Below are positions 1 to 9,482 of a DNA stretch of 10,015 bases, piece by piece. The position numbers were made by a program, and so were the translations under genes. This DNA comes from Bacteroidota bacterium (lineage in GTDB: Bacteria; Bacteroidota; Bacteroidia; J057): assembly GCA_004292985.1 (NCBI GenBank), contig RDXT01000863.1:1-10015 (forward strand), in the 5' to 3' direction. Under the pieces are notes generated by a model that ran no database searches, was not told the DNA's origin, and saw only the letters and a program-made list of their open reading frames with translations. Numbering within the stretch: the first letter of the stretch is position 1; every line of letters begins with the position of its first letter.

Positions 1-893
1 GCCAGCTCACGTTTATGCAGCGGCGGCTGGCGGCCAGCGAGGACCCGGTTCCGGTTGTTCTGCGGACACACAGCGGCAAGGAGGTCCGGGGCAAACTGCG
101 GGTGATCGGCGACGACTCGATCCTGATCGAGGGAGAGTCGGAAAGCACCCTGATCCTGTGGGAGGAAATCGCTGATCTTCAGGTAGATGACAGCGAAAAA
201 AGTACCTCTGTCCCCGAAGAGGAGGCCAAGGACACGCTCAGCTTCACAGGCCACCCCAATCCCTTATACTACCTATATACGACTACCGCATGGAGTCTGC
301 CGCGCAGGGGATGGCTCTACTACAACCAGAATTTCGCCAGCAATCAGATATACTACGGCATTACAGACCGCTTCACTGCGGGCGGCGGGCTGGGATTGCA
401 GTTTGTGGGCGGAGCATTTGGCCTGACCCTGCCCCTTTCGCTTCAATATTCGACTCCGCTGAACGACTGGGCCTATGTTTCGACACGGGCTACCGCCTAT
501 GTGAATTACAACCTGGTGCGTGTTTTTATCCGGAGCAAACTGGAGGCTATGATAACGTTGGGCACACCGCGTCTCCATGCAACGGCGGGGGCATCTACCA
601 CCAACCGCATTTCTACCATTACCGTACCAGATGTATCAGCTATCCAATTGAGCCTCAGCGGCCTGGCAGAACTCGGCACTTCGTTTTCCCTGGTCCTTGA
701 AAACACCTATACCCGGATTTTGCCCGCTACTTTGAGCATCAGCGACCAGATACAGGTGCTTCCGGGTTTGCGCTTCCGCTACCGGCAAATGTCAGCCACA
801 GGGTCCTTAGGCTACCTCGCCGACTTGCAGCCTTCAGCATTCCGGATAAATACCTTCGTGACATTTGTAGATTTTAGCTACAGAATCCGGTAA
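1..893 (+). CDS. Outer-membrane beta-barrel-like protein, 5' end cut by window edge
   Basis: I do not recognise a named family with certainty. The frame is open to the window edge: the four codons before the first ATG (position 15) contain no stop. Starting at that ATG would leave no signal peptide, which a barrel protein needs, so the true start is probably upstream of the window. Numbering from the ATG, residues about 15-55 form a small all-beta module (VVLRTHSGKEVRGKL, then DDSILIEGE) resembling the short Sm/SH3-like segments seen ahead of some Bacteroidota membrane proteins. From about residue 80 the protein turns into alternating hydrophobic/polar strands rich in Tyr, Gly and Thr. It includes the stretch GWLYYNQNFASNQIYYGIT followed by DRFTAGGGLGL, a pattern common in uncharacterised Bacteroidota proteins predicted to sit in the outer membrane. 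The C-terminus (VDFSYRIR) is strand-like but lacks the classic terminal Phe. The gene ends 126 bp before gcvP on the same strand. Function is unknown. Confidence 0.7.
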   Translation, partial: QLTFMQRRLAASEDPVPVVLRTHSGKEVRGKLRVIGDDSILIEGESESTLILWEEIADLQVDDSEKSTSVPEEEAKDTLSFTGHPNPLYYLYTTTAWSLPRRGWLYYNQNFASNQIYYGITDRFTAGGGLGLQFVGGAFGLTLPLSLQYSTPLNDWAYVSTRATAYVNYNLVRVFIRSKLEAMITLGTPRLHATAGASTTNRISTITVPDVSAIQLSLSGLAELGTSFSLVLENTYTRILPATLSISDQIQVLPGLRFRYRQMSATGSLGYLADLQPSAFRINTFVTFVDFSYRIR

Positions 894-978
894 AGGTCAT
901 AGACAAAATGGCGTCTGAGCAGTTAATATACCTGCAAGATTGGGCGTGTGTTTTCTTTATTATTCCCGCGCACAATGT

Positions 979-986
979 TTATTTTG
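979..986 (+). promoter_or_regulatory. Possible -7 promoter element upstream of gcvP
   Basis: The octamer TTATTTTG differs by one base from the Bacteroidota -7 consensus TAnnTTTG. It lies 33 bp before the gcvP start, in an AT-rich part of the 894-1019 intergenic region. I see no convincing TTTG -33 partner at the right distance, so support is weak. The same region holds a direct repeat of TGCAAGAT (933-940 and 985-992). No glycine-riboswitch-like fold or Rho-independent terminator is apparent in these 126 bp. Confidence 0.25.
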
Positions 987-1019
987 CAAGATCAAATTGG
1001 CTAATTCTTTTCTCTCCCC

Positions 1020-3899
<2,880 letters not shown>

Positions 3900-3914
3900 A
3901 ACTGAGTCATCTAC

Positions 3915-4736
3915 ATGAACATAGCTCCTGCTAATACCCTGGACGAAGTCATTGCGGGTCTGGACGATGTAATTGCATACGCCCGGCTCCATGACAGTCG
4001 TCTGGGGTTTTTTCCTTGTTTGTACAAGAAAGTAACCATCGCTGTAAAAGAAGGCATCGAGCGGGGAGAGTTTGACGATGGTCCGCGGATGGAGCATCTG
4101 GATGTCGTATTTGCCAACCGCTATCTTGCCGCCGCCAATGACTGGCTGGCCGGGCGGGGCTGTTCCAAATCCTGGGCTGTGGCCTTTGACGCGGCGCAGC
4201 ATAAACAGATGATTGCCCTCCAGCATCTGCTGCTGGGCATGAATGCGCATATCAACCTGGATTTGAGCATCGCTGCGGCGCAAACGGCCCCCGGACAGCA
4301 CATCTATGACCTGAAAGGTGACTTTTACCGGATCAATCTGGTACTTTCGGTGCTGATAGACCAGGTGCAGGAGGAGCTGGGGCGCGTATCGCCGCTGATT
4401 TCTATTCTCGACGTTGTGGCAGGGAAGGTAGATGAGCAGGTAGCCCGCCAGGGGATCCGGATGACCCGCAACCTGGCCTGGCGGCATGCCATCAAGCTGG
4501 CCCTTCAGCCCGAAAAAGCACAGACCAAAGAGATCGTAGCCCTGGATAAGCGGGTAGCCAGCGTTGCCAAAAAAATTGCCCGTCCGGGTATTGCGGCGCG
4601 CACAGCGATCCGTATTGCGAGTCTCACGGAGCCGGGCTCTCCTTCGGAGGTGATTTACAAGCTCGACACACTGCCCATGCACCGGATGTCGCTGACCCTT
4701 CCGCAGGGATGGGAGCAGGATATGGCAGACGATTAG
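3915..4736 (+). CDS. DUF5995 family protein
   Basis: The product is 273 aa, soluble, with no signal peptide or membrane segment. I recognise the DUF5995 pattern from two blocks: RLGFFPCLYKKVTIAVKEGI (residues 29-48) followed by FDDGPRMEHLDVVFANRYL (53-71), and QHLLLGMNAHINLDLSIA (103-120). The second block, with His104, His112, Asn114 and Asp116, looks like a helical metal-site or active-site segment. It recalls the His/Asp helices of zinc-dependent phospholipase C-like all-alpha proteins, but that comparison is inference. The remainder is mainly alpha-helical, with a basic stretch near residues 210-235. The function of the family is not known to me. The gene starts 15 bp after gcvP on the same strand, so co-transcription is likely, though a functional link to glycine breakdown is not established. 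It ends 7 bp before the convergent gldF end, with no clear terminator hairpin between them. Confidence 0.85.
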   Translation: MNIAPANTLDEVIAGLDDVIAYARLHDSRLGFFPCLYKKVTIAVKEGIERGEFDDGPRMEHLDVVFANRYLAAANDWLAGRGCSKSWAVAFDAAQHKQMIALQHLLLGMNAHINLDLSIAAAQTAPGQHIYDLKGDFYRINLVLSVLIDQVQEELGRVSPLISILDVVAGKVDEQVARQGIRMTRNLAWRHAIKLALQPEKAQTKEIVALDKRVASVAKKIARPGIAARTAIRIASLTEPGSPSEVIYKLDTLPMHRMSLTLPQGWEQDMADD

Positions 4737-4743
4737 GCCCTTA

Positions 4744-5478
4744 TCAGCGCTTTTTCCCCTCCAGAACCATCCGCGCACCCATAAGGGCAATGGCCACAAA
4801 ACTTACAAAATACAGCGCGTCGCGGGTGTCTATCACGCCCCGGCTGATGCTGCGGTAGTGCTCGACAATGCCTATTTTAGCCAGAAAAGCACCCAAAGGC
4901 CCCAGAGCATCAATCCCCGTAACAAAATCGAAGGCCTGGTAAAACACAAAGCAGAAGACAACTCCCAGAATAAACGCCACAATCTGGCTGTCGGTCAGGG
5001 CCGAGGTAAAGATGCCGATGGCCGCAAAAATACAGCCCAGAAAAAACAGTCCGATATAGGCTCCCCAGGTAGCGCCGCTGTCGAGGTTGCCCGCAGGTTC
5101 ACCCAGGAAATAGATGGATATATAATAAATGAGTGTGGGCAGCAGAGAAAACAAGACCAGAAAAACAGCAGCGAAATATTTGCCCAGAATGATCTGCCAC
5201 CCCGTCAGGGGCTTCGTCGCCAGAAATTCGATGGTGCCGCTCTTAAATTCTTCGGAAAAAGCCCGCATGGTGATCGCCGGAATCAGAAACAAAAACAGGT
5301 AGGGCCCGATGTCAAACAGAATATCCAGCCCCGCATAACCGCTTTCGAGCGCATTAAATTCAAACACCCAGAAAAAAAGGCCTGTGCCGATGAGGAATAC
5401 ACCAATCACCAGATAGCCGATGAGGCTGTTGAGAAAGGAGGATACCTCTTTGCGAAATAAGGTGAGAATATTTTGCAT
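4744..5478 (-). CDS. gldF: Gliding-motility-type ABC transporter permease GldF
   Basis: This 244-aa integral membrane protein of the ABC-2 permease type has about six hydrophobic segments (near residues 17-38, 55-72, 100-123, 138-161, 165-182 and 220-238). GldF-like blocks are FLIPAITMRAFSEEFKSGTI (64-83) with FLATKPLTGWQIILGKYFAA (85-104), GATWGAYIGLFFLGCIFAAI (135-154), and EHYRSISRGVIDTRDALYF (206-224). In Flavobacterium johnsoniae GldF works with GldG and the ATPase GldA in a transporter required for gliding; its substrate is uncertain. I chose the Met at 5478 because the conserved family start (MQNILTLFRKEVSSFLNSLIGY) begins there. A longer reading from 5583 would add 35 charged, unconserved residues and overlap the divergent DUF3667 gene. 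gldG, normally next in line, is absent: the gene converges directly on the DUF5995 gene. gldA lies 0.9 kb away on the same strand but is separated by an opposite-strand gene. Confidence 0.92.
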   Translation of the reverse strand: MQNILTLFRKEVSSFLNSLIGYLVIGVFLIGTGLFFWVFEFNALESGYAGLDILFDIGPYLFLFLIPAITMRAFSEEFKSGTIEFLATKPLTGWQIILGKYFAAVFLVLFSLLPTLIYYISIYFLGEPAGNLDSGATWGAYIGLFFLGCIFAAIGIFTSALTDSQIVAFILGVVFCFVFYQAFDFVTGIDALGPLGAFLAKIGIVEHYRSISRGVIDTRDALYFVSFVAIALMGARMVLEGKKR

Positions 5479-5512
5479 ACACAGGAAAACCCGTTTCGTT
5501 GAGAAGATTTTT

Positions 5513-5534
5513 GTATTTTCCAGCGTGAAAATAC
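5513..5534. promoter_or_regulatory. Perfect inverted repeat in the gldF/DUF3667 divergent spacer
   Basis: GTATTTTC (5513-5520) and GAAAATAC (5527-5534) are exact reverse complements separated by CAGCGT. The 22-bp element sits near the middle of the 99-bp divergent spacer, 34 bp from the gldF start and 43 bp from the DUF3667 start. On either strand each arm also reads TATTTTC, a degenerate version of the -7 promoter motif. On the + strand GATTTTTG (5506-5513) is a one-mismatch match to TAnnTTTG touching the left arm. A shared operator, or overlapping back-to-back promoters, are both reasonable readings. There is no T-run, so a terminator is unlikely. The regulator is unknown. Confidence 0.4.
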
Positions 5535-5577
5535 GGCGCAATTCTGATAATTCCACACGTCCTGATTTCCTATCCTT

Positions 5578-6417
5578 ATGCAAACCCCCACTACTGAAAC
5601 AACAAGCCTGTTACATACGTGCCGAAACTGCGAAAACACCTTCAATGGCAGCTATTGCAACCAGTGCGGCCAGGAATCGGCAGACCCCGACCATACGCTC
5701 AGGGGCATTCTGGCCCGCCTGCTGGGTGAGTTTTTTCACGATGTGAAAATGTTCCTCTTTACTTCGCTGGAACTGCTCCTCCGGCCCGGCAAAACCATCT
5801 CAGGCTACCTTTCGGGCAAACATAAAACCTATTACAATGCCTTCAATTACTTTCTGGTGGCAGGTTCACTCGCAACGGTGCTTACCCTCTGGCGCTCACA
5901 GGTGCACCCCGAAACCATTCAGGAAACGGTAAAAATGTACGAGCAGACCTACCAGCAAATGGGCGTTACCTACAACAAATCCACGCTGGAATTTCTCGCC
6001 AAATATGTCCTCTGGATTCAGGAGAATTACAACGTCATATTGCTCCTGACACTCCCCTTTCTGGCCCTGGCTACCTGGCTGATTTTCCGGAAGCGCGGCT
6101 ACAACTACGGAGAGCATTTGCTGATCAACTGCTATACCTATGGCCTGTTTACGGTGCTCAGCCTGCCCGCGCTGCCGTTTATGGATACGACCCGGCCCGA
6201 TTCGCCTGCTTTGTTTATTACCTTCCCTTTGGTTTTGCTCTATTACGCATGGACATTCCGCGATTTTTTCCGGATCAGCTGGGGCAAAGCGATTTTCAGG
6301 TCGGTACTCTCACAAGCCCTGTATTTTGTGGTGTTTATGGTATTCGTAGCGATTGCGACCCTGCTGGCCATTCTATGCATTATCCTGTACTTCTCCGTCC
6401 GCAAGGCGCTGGGCTGA
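5578..6417 (+). CDS. DUF3667 domain-containing membrane protein with N-terminal zinc ribbon
   Basis: The product is 279 aa. The N-terminus carries Cys15-x2-Cys18 and Cys27-x2-Cys30 followed by GQ (CRNCENTFNGSYCNQCGQ), a four-cysteine zinc ribbon expected on the cytoplasmic side. Next comes the family core LLLRPGKTISGYLSGKHKTY (66-85), then the first hydrophobic stretch near 88-107. Four further hydrophobic stretches lie near 149-168, 178-198, 206-222 and 242-268. This cysteine pair plus PGxxxxxYLxGKRxxY layout defines the DUF3667 family, widespread in Bacteroidota; its role is unknown to me. The start at 5578 precedes the zinc ribbon by 14 residues and has no Shine-Dalgarno. The gene is divergent from gldF, and its last 45 bp overlap the 3' end of gldA on the other strand, so the two transcripts would be partly antisense. 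Its position between gldA and gldF may be incidental. Confidence 0.9.
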   Translation: MQTPTTETTSLLHTCRNCENTFNGSYCNQCGQESADPDHTLRGILARLLGEFFHDVKMFLFTSLELLLRPGKTISGYLSGKHKTYYNAFNYFLVAGSLATVLTLWRSQVHPETIQETVKMYEQTYQQMGVTYNKSTLEFLAKYVLWIQENYNVILLLTLPFLALATWLIFRKRGYNYGEHLLINCYTYGLFTVLSLPALPFMDTTRPDSPALFITFPLVLLYYAWTFRDFFRISWGKAIFRSVLSQALYFVVFMVFVAIATLLAILCIILYFSVRKALG

Positions 6418-7332
6418 GCCGGAGGTGAGGTAGCGGAAGGTATCTTCGAGGGAAAAGGTCTTGCGGCTGAGGGTCAGAATGGGATTGTTCTGGCTGACAC
6501 AGGCGCTGAACACCGCTTTCCGAAGGTCGCTGTCGGGCGCACTGCTGATCCGAAAGTGGGTAGGGCTTACGCTCGTGATCTCCCGGAATCCGCCCAGCGC
6601 TGTGATAGTGCTGAAATCCAGACCGGGATTTTCGACCTCAAGTTCGATCAGAGAGCCGCTTCCGGCCACCTGGTTCAGGTCGGCGGCCCGTACGTCCGTT
6701 ACCAGTTTCCCCTGGTTGATAATGATGATCCGGTCAGCAATAGCTTCGACCTCCGAAAGGATGTGAGAAGAAAAAATAACGGTTTTTTCTTTGCCCAGTT
6801 CCTGGATCAGCTTCCGGATATCCACAATCTGGTTGGGGTCGAGTCCGGTTGTCGGCTCGTCGAGGATGAGCAGTTCCGGCTCGTGGATCATCGCCTGCGA
6901 AAGTCCCACGCGCTGGCGGTAGCCCTTGGAGAGAGCGCCGATCTTTTTGTGCTGCTCGCGCTCCAGCCCTGTGCGGTGAATCACCTCCGCCACGCGGGCC
7001 TTGTTTTCCGCACCGGAAATGCCGTGAATATTGGCCGTAAATGACAGATACTCATGCACATACATCTCCAGATACAGGGGGTTGTGCTCGGGCAGGTAGC
7101 CCACCCTCCGGCGGATTTCCATCGGATGATCGGCCACATTGTACTCCCCCAGATGCACCGTACCCGCGCTGGGAGGCAGGTAACCCGTGATGATTTTCAT
7201 GGTCGTGCTTTTCCCTGCGCCATTAGGCCCCAGGAAGCCGACGATTTCGCCGGGATTTACCGAAAAGCTCAGATTGTCGATGGCAAGCTGCTTTCCGTAT
7301 TTTTTGCTTAGATCCTGAACAATCAGGGACAT
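6373..7332 (-). CDS. gldA: Gliding-motility-type ABC transporter ATP-binding protein GldA
   Basis: The 319-aa ABC ATPase has all nucleotide-binding motifs intact: Walker A GPNGAGKST (35-43); a Q-loop region GYLPEHNPLY (78-87) with Glu where many ABC proteins have Gln, as is usual in this subgroup; signature LSKGYRQRV (134-142); Walker B LLILDEP (154-160) with catalytic Glu159; D-loop GLDP; and switch His190 in SSHILSEVE. A C-terminal domain of about 90 residues, typical of GldA/DrrA-type ATPases, follows from about 225. The protein should hydrolyse ATP at the inner face of the membrane to drive a GldF/GldG permease. The match YLPEHNPLYLEMYVHEYLSF and the presence of gldF nearby favour GldA over a generic ABC-2 ATPase. 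The start at 7332 sits 50 bp from the divergent solute-binding protein gene. The 3' end runs 45 bp into the opposite-strand DUF3667 gene. Confidence 0.9.
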   Translation of the reverse strand: MSLIVQDLSKKYGKQLAIDNLSFSVNPGEIVGFLGPNGAGKSTTMKIITGYLPPSAGTVHLGEYNVADHPMEIRRRVGYLPEHNPLYLEMYVHEYLSFTANIHGISGAENKARVAEVIHRTGLEREQHKKIGALSKGYRQRVGLSQAMIHEPELLILDEPTTGLDPNQIVDIRKLIQELGKEKTVIFSSHILSEVEAIADRIIIINQGKLVTDVRAADLNQVAGSGSLIELEVENPGLDFSTITALGGFREITSVSPTHFRISSAPDSDLRKAVFSACVSQNNPILTLSRKTFSLEDTFRYLTSGSAQRLADGEVQDNA

Positions 7333-7373
7333 GCAGGTATCAGGTAAATTTCGTTATTTAGGGTCAATAATAA

Positions 7374-7381
7374 CAAAAATA
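7374..7381 (-). promoter_or_regulatory. Possible gldA -7 promoter element
   Basis: Read on the minus strand this is TATTTTTG, a full match to the Bacteroidota -7 consensus TAnnTTTG. It would put transcription start roughly 35 nt before the gldA ATG. No TTTG -33 partner is visible upstream of it, inside the start of the divergent gene. The 50-bp spacer also holds a short inverted repeat, GTTATT (7353-7358) and AATAAC (7369-7374). For the + strand gene, TAAATTTC (7345-7352) is a one-mismatch -7 candidate. The assignment is tentative. Confidence 0.35.
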
Positions 7382-7382
7382 C

Positions 7383-9155
7383 ATGAAGCGAAGTGTTGTT
7401 GTTCGCATAGCCTTTCACATAGGCGTCGTATTTCTGCTTGCCTTCGCGGGAGCCTGCAAAAAAGACTCCGGCGAGACGCTCAATGATGTCGTTACGGTTC
7501 ATATTGCAAGCGACCCGTCTTCGGGGCTGCACCCTGTGTACAGTGCCGCTCCTAATAAAACGATGTACCTCGACCTGATGTTTCAGGGACTAATGACCCT
7601 CGATCCTGCCAGCGGAAAACAGGTACCCCAGCTGGCCGATAGCTCACCCGACGTCTCTGCCGACGGCCTATCCTATACCTTCCGCATCCACCCCAAAGCT
7701 ATGTGGCCCGACAGTGCCGCCATTACGGCTGCCGATGTGGTTTTTTCCTATAAAATTATCTGCTCCCCCCTCTGCGGAGACCCCGCACGGCGCGATCTGG
7801 CGCAGTATATCCGGGACATCCAGACCTATCCGGACGATCCGCGCAGGGTAACCTTTCACATGAAGTCCTATTTTTTCCGCAATGATCAGATCGGCTATTT
7901 TACCTATATCCTCGACCCCCGCAGATACGACCCGGAGCGGGTGCTGGAAAAGTTTACCGTACCTGGCCTGTTAGACGAAGACAGCCTTTCAAACGATCCG
8001 GCCCTGGTACAATGGTCGGCTGCTTTTGCCGGGCAGACCTACTCCCATGACGTGACAGGGCTACAGGGCGGATCAGGGCCTTATCAGATGAATGAATGGG
8101 TACCCGAGCAGAAGGTCGTGCTGGCCCGCTCAGAAGGCTACTGGGCAAAAGGCATGAGCGAAGCGATGCACAGCCAGTACCCGGAAAAGATTGTCTTTCA
8201 GGTAGTTAAAGATGAAAATGACACCGAACTCCGCCTCAGAAGGCAGGAGATAGATGTGGCTCTCTTTCTCACAAGCGAGCGCTTTGAAAAGCTGAAAGCC
8301 GACAGTTCCCTCAATCTTCAGTATCGCTTTGAGCAAAAAAACCGCGATTCGTTTCTTTCCATCCTTCTGAATCTGCGGCCCGATGGCGCTGAGCATAAAA
8401 AAATATTCACCGACCGGCGGGTACGAGAGGCGCTTGCGCTGGCCATTCCGCTCAGCAGCCTCACCGAAGAGCACATTGGCAAAGGTTTTACCTATGCTGC
8501 CTCTCCTGTTTCCATCTCAAATCCGGACTACAACAAGTCGCTCAAGCCCTATGAGTATAATCCCAAACGTGCCCACGACCTGCTCGAAGAGGCAGGATGG
8601 CGCGACACGGACGGCGACCTCTGGCTCGACAAAATGATAGACGGCGAGCGGGTGAAACTGAGTTTCACGCTTTTTTATCCCAAAAACCAAAAGCCCATCG
8701 AAGCCTTTGTGGAGGGACTGAGCGAAGCGCTCGCCCGCGTGGGTGTGGAATGTGTGTTAAAGGAAGAGGACCAGCAGGTCTATCGCAAAAGCCTTGAAGA
8801 GCAGGACTTTGACGCGGCACTTTTTGCTTTTAGCGCCCCTCCCCTGCCCTATGATTTCACTACGCTGTTTTCCTCGTCGAGCTGGCCCGAAGGCATGAAT
8901 TATATGGGTTTCCGCAACGAAGAGGCCGACTCTCTCATCGCTCAGTCCCGTGAGACGCCCAATGCCCAGCGCCGCAAGGTGATGGTGGACCGCGTCCAGG
9001 AGATTCTCTATTCAGAGCTGCCCTGTCTGTATTTGTATTATCCTACCCGCAAAATTGTTGTGAGTAAGCGTTTTACGAAGGGCGCGGAGCTGTATGACAT
9101 CTTCCCGCATATTTACCTGAATAACCTTCAGGGCGAGCCGGTGGAGAAGGAGTAG
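7383..9155 (+). CDS. Family 5 ABC-type solute-binding lipoprotein (peptide/nickel-binding type)
   Basis: The product is 590 aa and matches the SBP_bac_5 (DppA/OppA/NikA-like) layout. It begins with a lipoprotein signal: positive residues (MKRSVVVR), a hydrophobic core, and AGAC with Cys25 as the likely lipidated residue, followed by KKDSGE. Family landmarks are VTVHIASDPSSGLHPVY just after the signal, the block LADSSPDVSADGLSYTFRI, WPDSAAITAADVVFSY, GSGPYQMNEW from residue 230, RRVREALALAIPLSSL around 345-360, and the EAGWRDTDGDLW segment near 403-414. Such proteins capture oligopeptides or similar solutes and hand them to a DppBC/OppBC permease. No permease or ATPase gene adjoins it, so substrate and partner are unknown. 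The acidic stretch after CKK resembles signals that send some Bacteroidota lipoproteins to the cell surface, but this is inference. The gene is divergent from gldA. Its stop codon lies only 2 bp before the palindrome array. Confidence 0.92.
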   Translation: MKRSVVVRIAFHIGVVFLLAFAGACKKDSGETLNDVVTVHIASDPSSGLHPVYSAAPNKTMYLDLMFQGLMTLDPASGKQVPQLADSSPDVSADGLSYTFRIHPKAMWPDSAAITAADVVFSYKIICSPLCGDPARRDLAQYIRDIQTYPDDPRRVTFHMKSYFFRNDQIGYFTYILDPRRYDPERVLEKFTVPGLLDEDSLSNDPALVQWSAAFAGQTYSHDVTGLQGGSGPYQMNEWVPEQKVVLARSEGYWAKGMSEAMHSQYPEKIVFQVVKDENDTELRLRRQEIDVALFLTSERFEKLKADSSLNLQYRFEQKNRDSFLSILLNLRPDGAEHKKIFTDRRVREALALAIPLSSLTEEHIGKGFTYAASPVSISNPDYNKSLKPYEYNPKRAHDLLEEAGWRDTDGDLWLDKMIDGERVKLSFTLFYPKNQKPIEAFVEGLSEALARVGVECVLKEEDQQVYRKSLEEQDFDAALFAFSAPPLPYDFTTLFSSSSWPEGMNYMGFRNEEADSLIAQSRETPNAQRRKVMVDRVQEILYSELPCLYLYYPTRKIVVSKRFTKGAELYDIFPHIYLNNLQGEPVEKE

Positions 9156-9157
9156 GT

Positions 9158-9482
9158 GATTCGGGTCGGAGACCCTCACCAGCGGGCAGCTATTGATGTT
9201 TCGCCCTTACAGGGCTTCAGACAAAACGTATGCGCATGCATGCTAGAGACGTTGCGCCGCTATGCGGCTTTGGAGGCCATCCGTAGCTCCATCGGAGCGT
9301 AACGTCTGTAGCAAGACGGCGCAAAAGCCCTTTTAGAGCTCCAGAGGAGCGAAACATATTGATTCGGGTCGGGACCCTCACCAGCAGAAGTTGGCGAAGC
9401 ACGATCCGTAGGACCGGTATCTTTGTAGAAAACGCCACAGCCGCATGGGTGGGAGCGGTCCGGAGGACCGCTATCTATGTGA
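9158..9482. repeat. Array unit 1 (variant middle)
   Basis: This is the first 325-bp copy, beginning 2 bp after the solute-binding protein stop. It matches unit 2 closely except between about 9217 and 9256. There the usual GCCC-TGAT-GGGC palindrome is replaced by an unrelated sequence containing the self-complementary GCATGCATGC (9234-9243). Its GGTCC-GTA-GGACC hairpin has one arm mismatch (GATCC, 9403-9407). Its strongest hairpin is at 9454-9472 (8-bp stem, loop GGA). Confidence 0.85.

Noticed and set aside
894..1019. Glycine riboswitch before gcvP
   Set aside because: The spacer is short and I see no paired glycine-aptamer-like fold or conserved core in it. A covariance-model search would settle this.
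4858..5460. Plus-strand frame of 200 codons opposite gldF
   Set aside because: It is antisense to the conserved gldF frame. Its Gln/Lys-rich product is the mirror of hydrophobic codons and has no domain.
5479..5583. Upstream extension of gldF to a start at 5583
   Set aside because: The extra 35 residues are charged and unlike the family N-terminus, and the extension would overlap the divergent DUF3667 start. The Met at 5478 fits the family.
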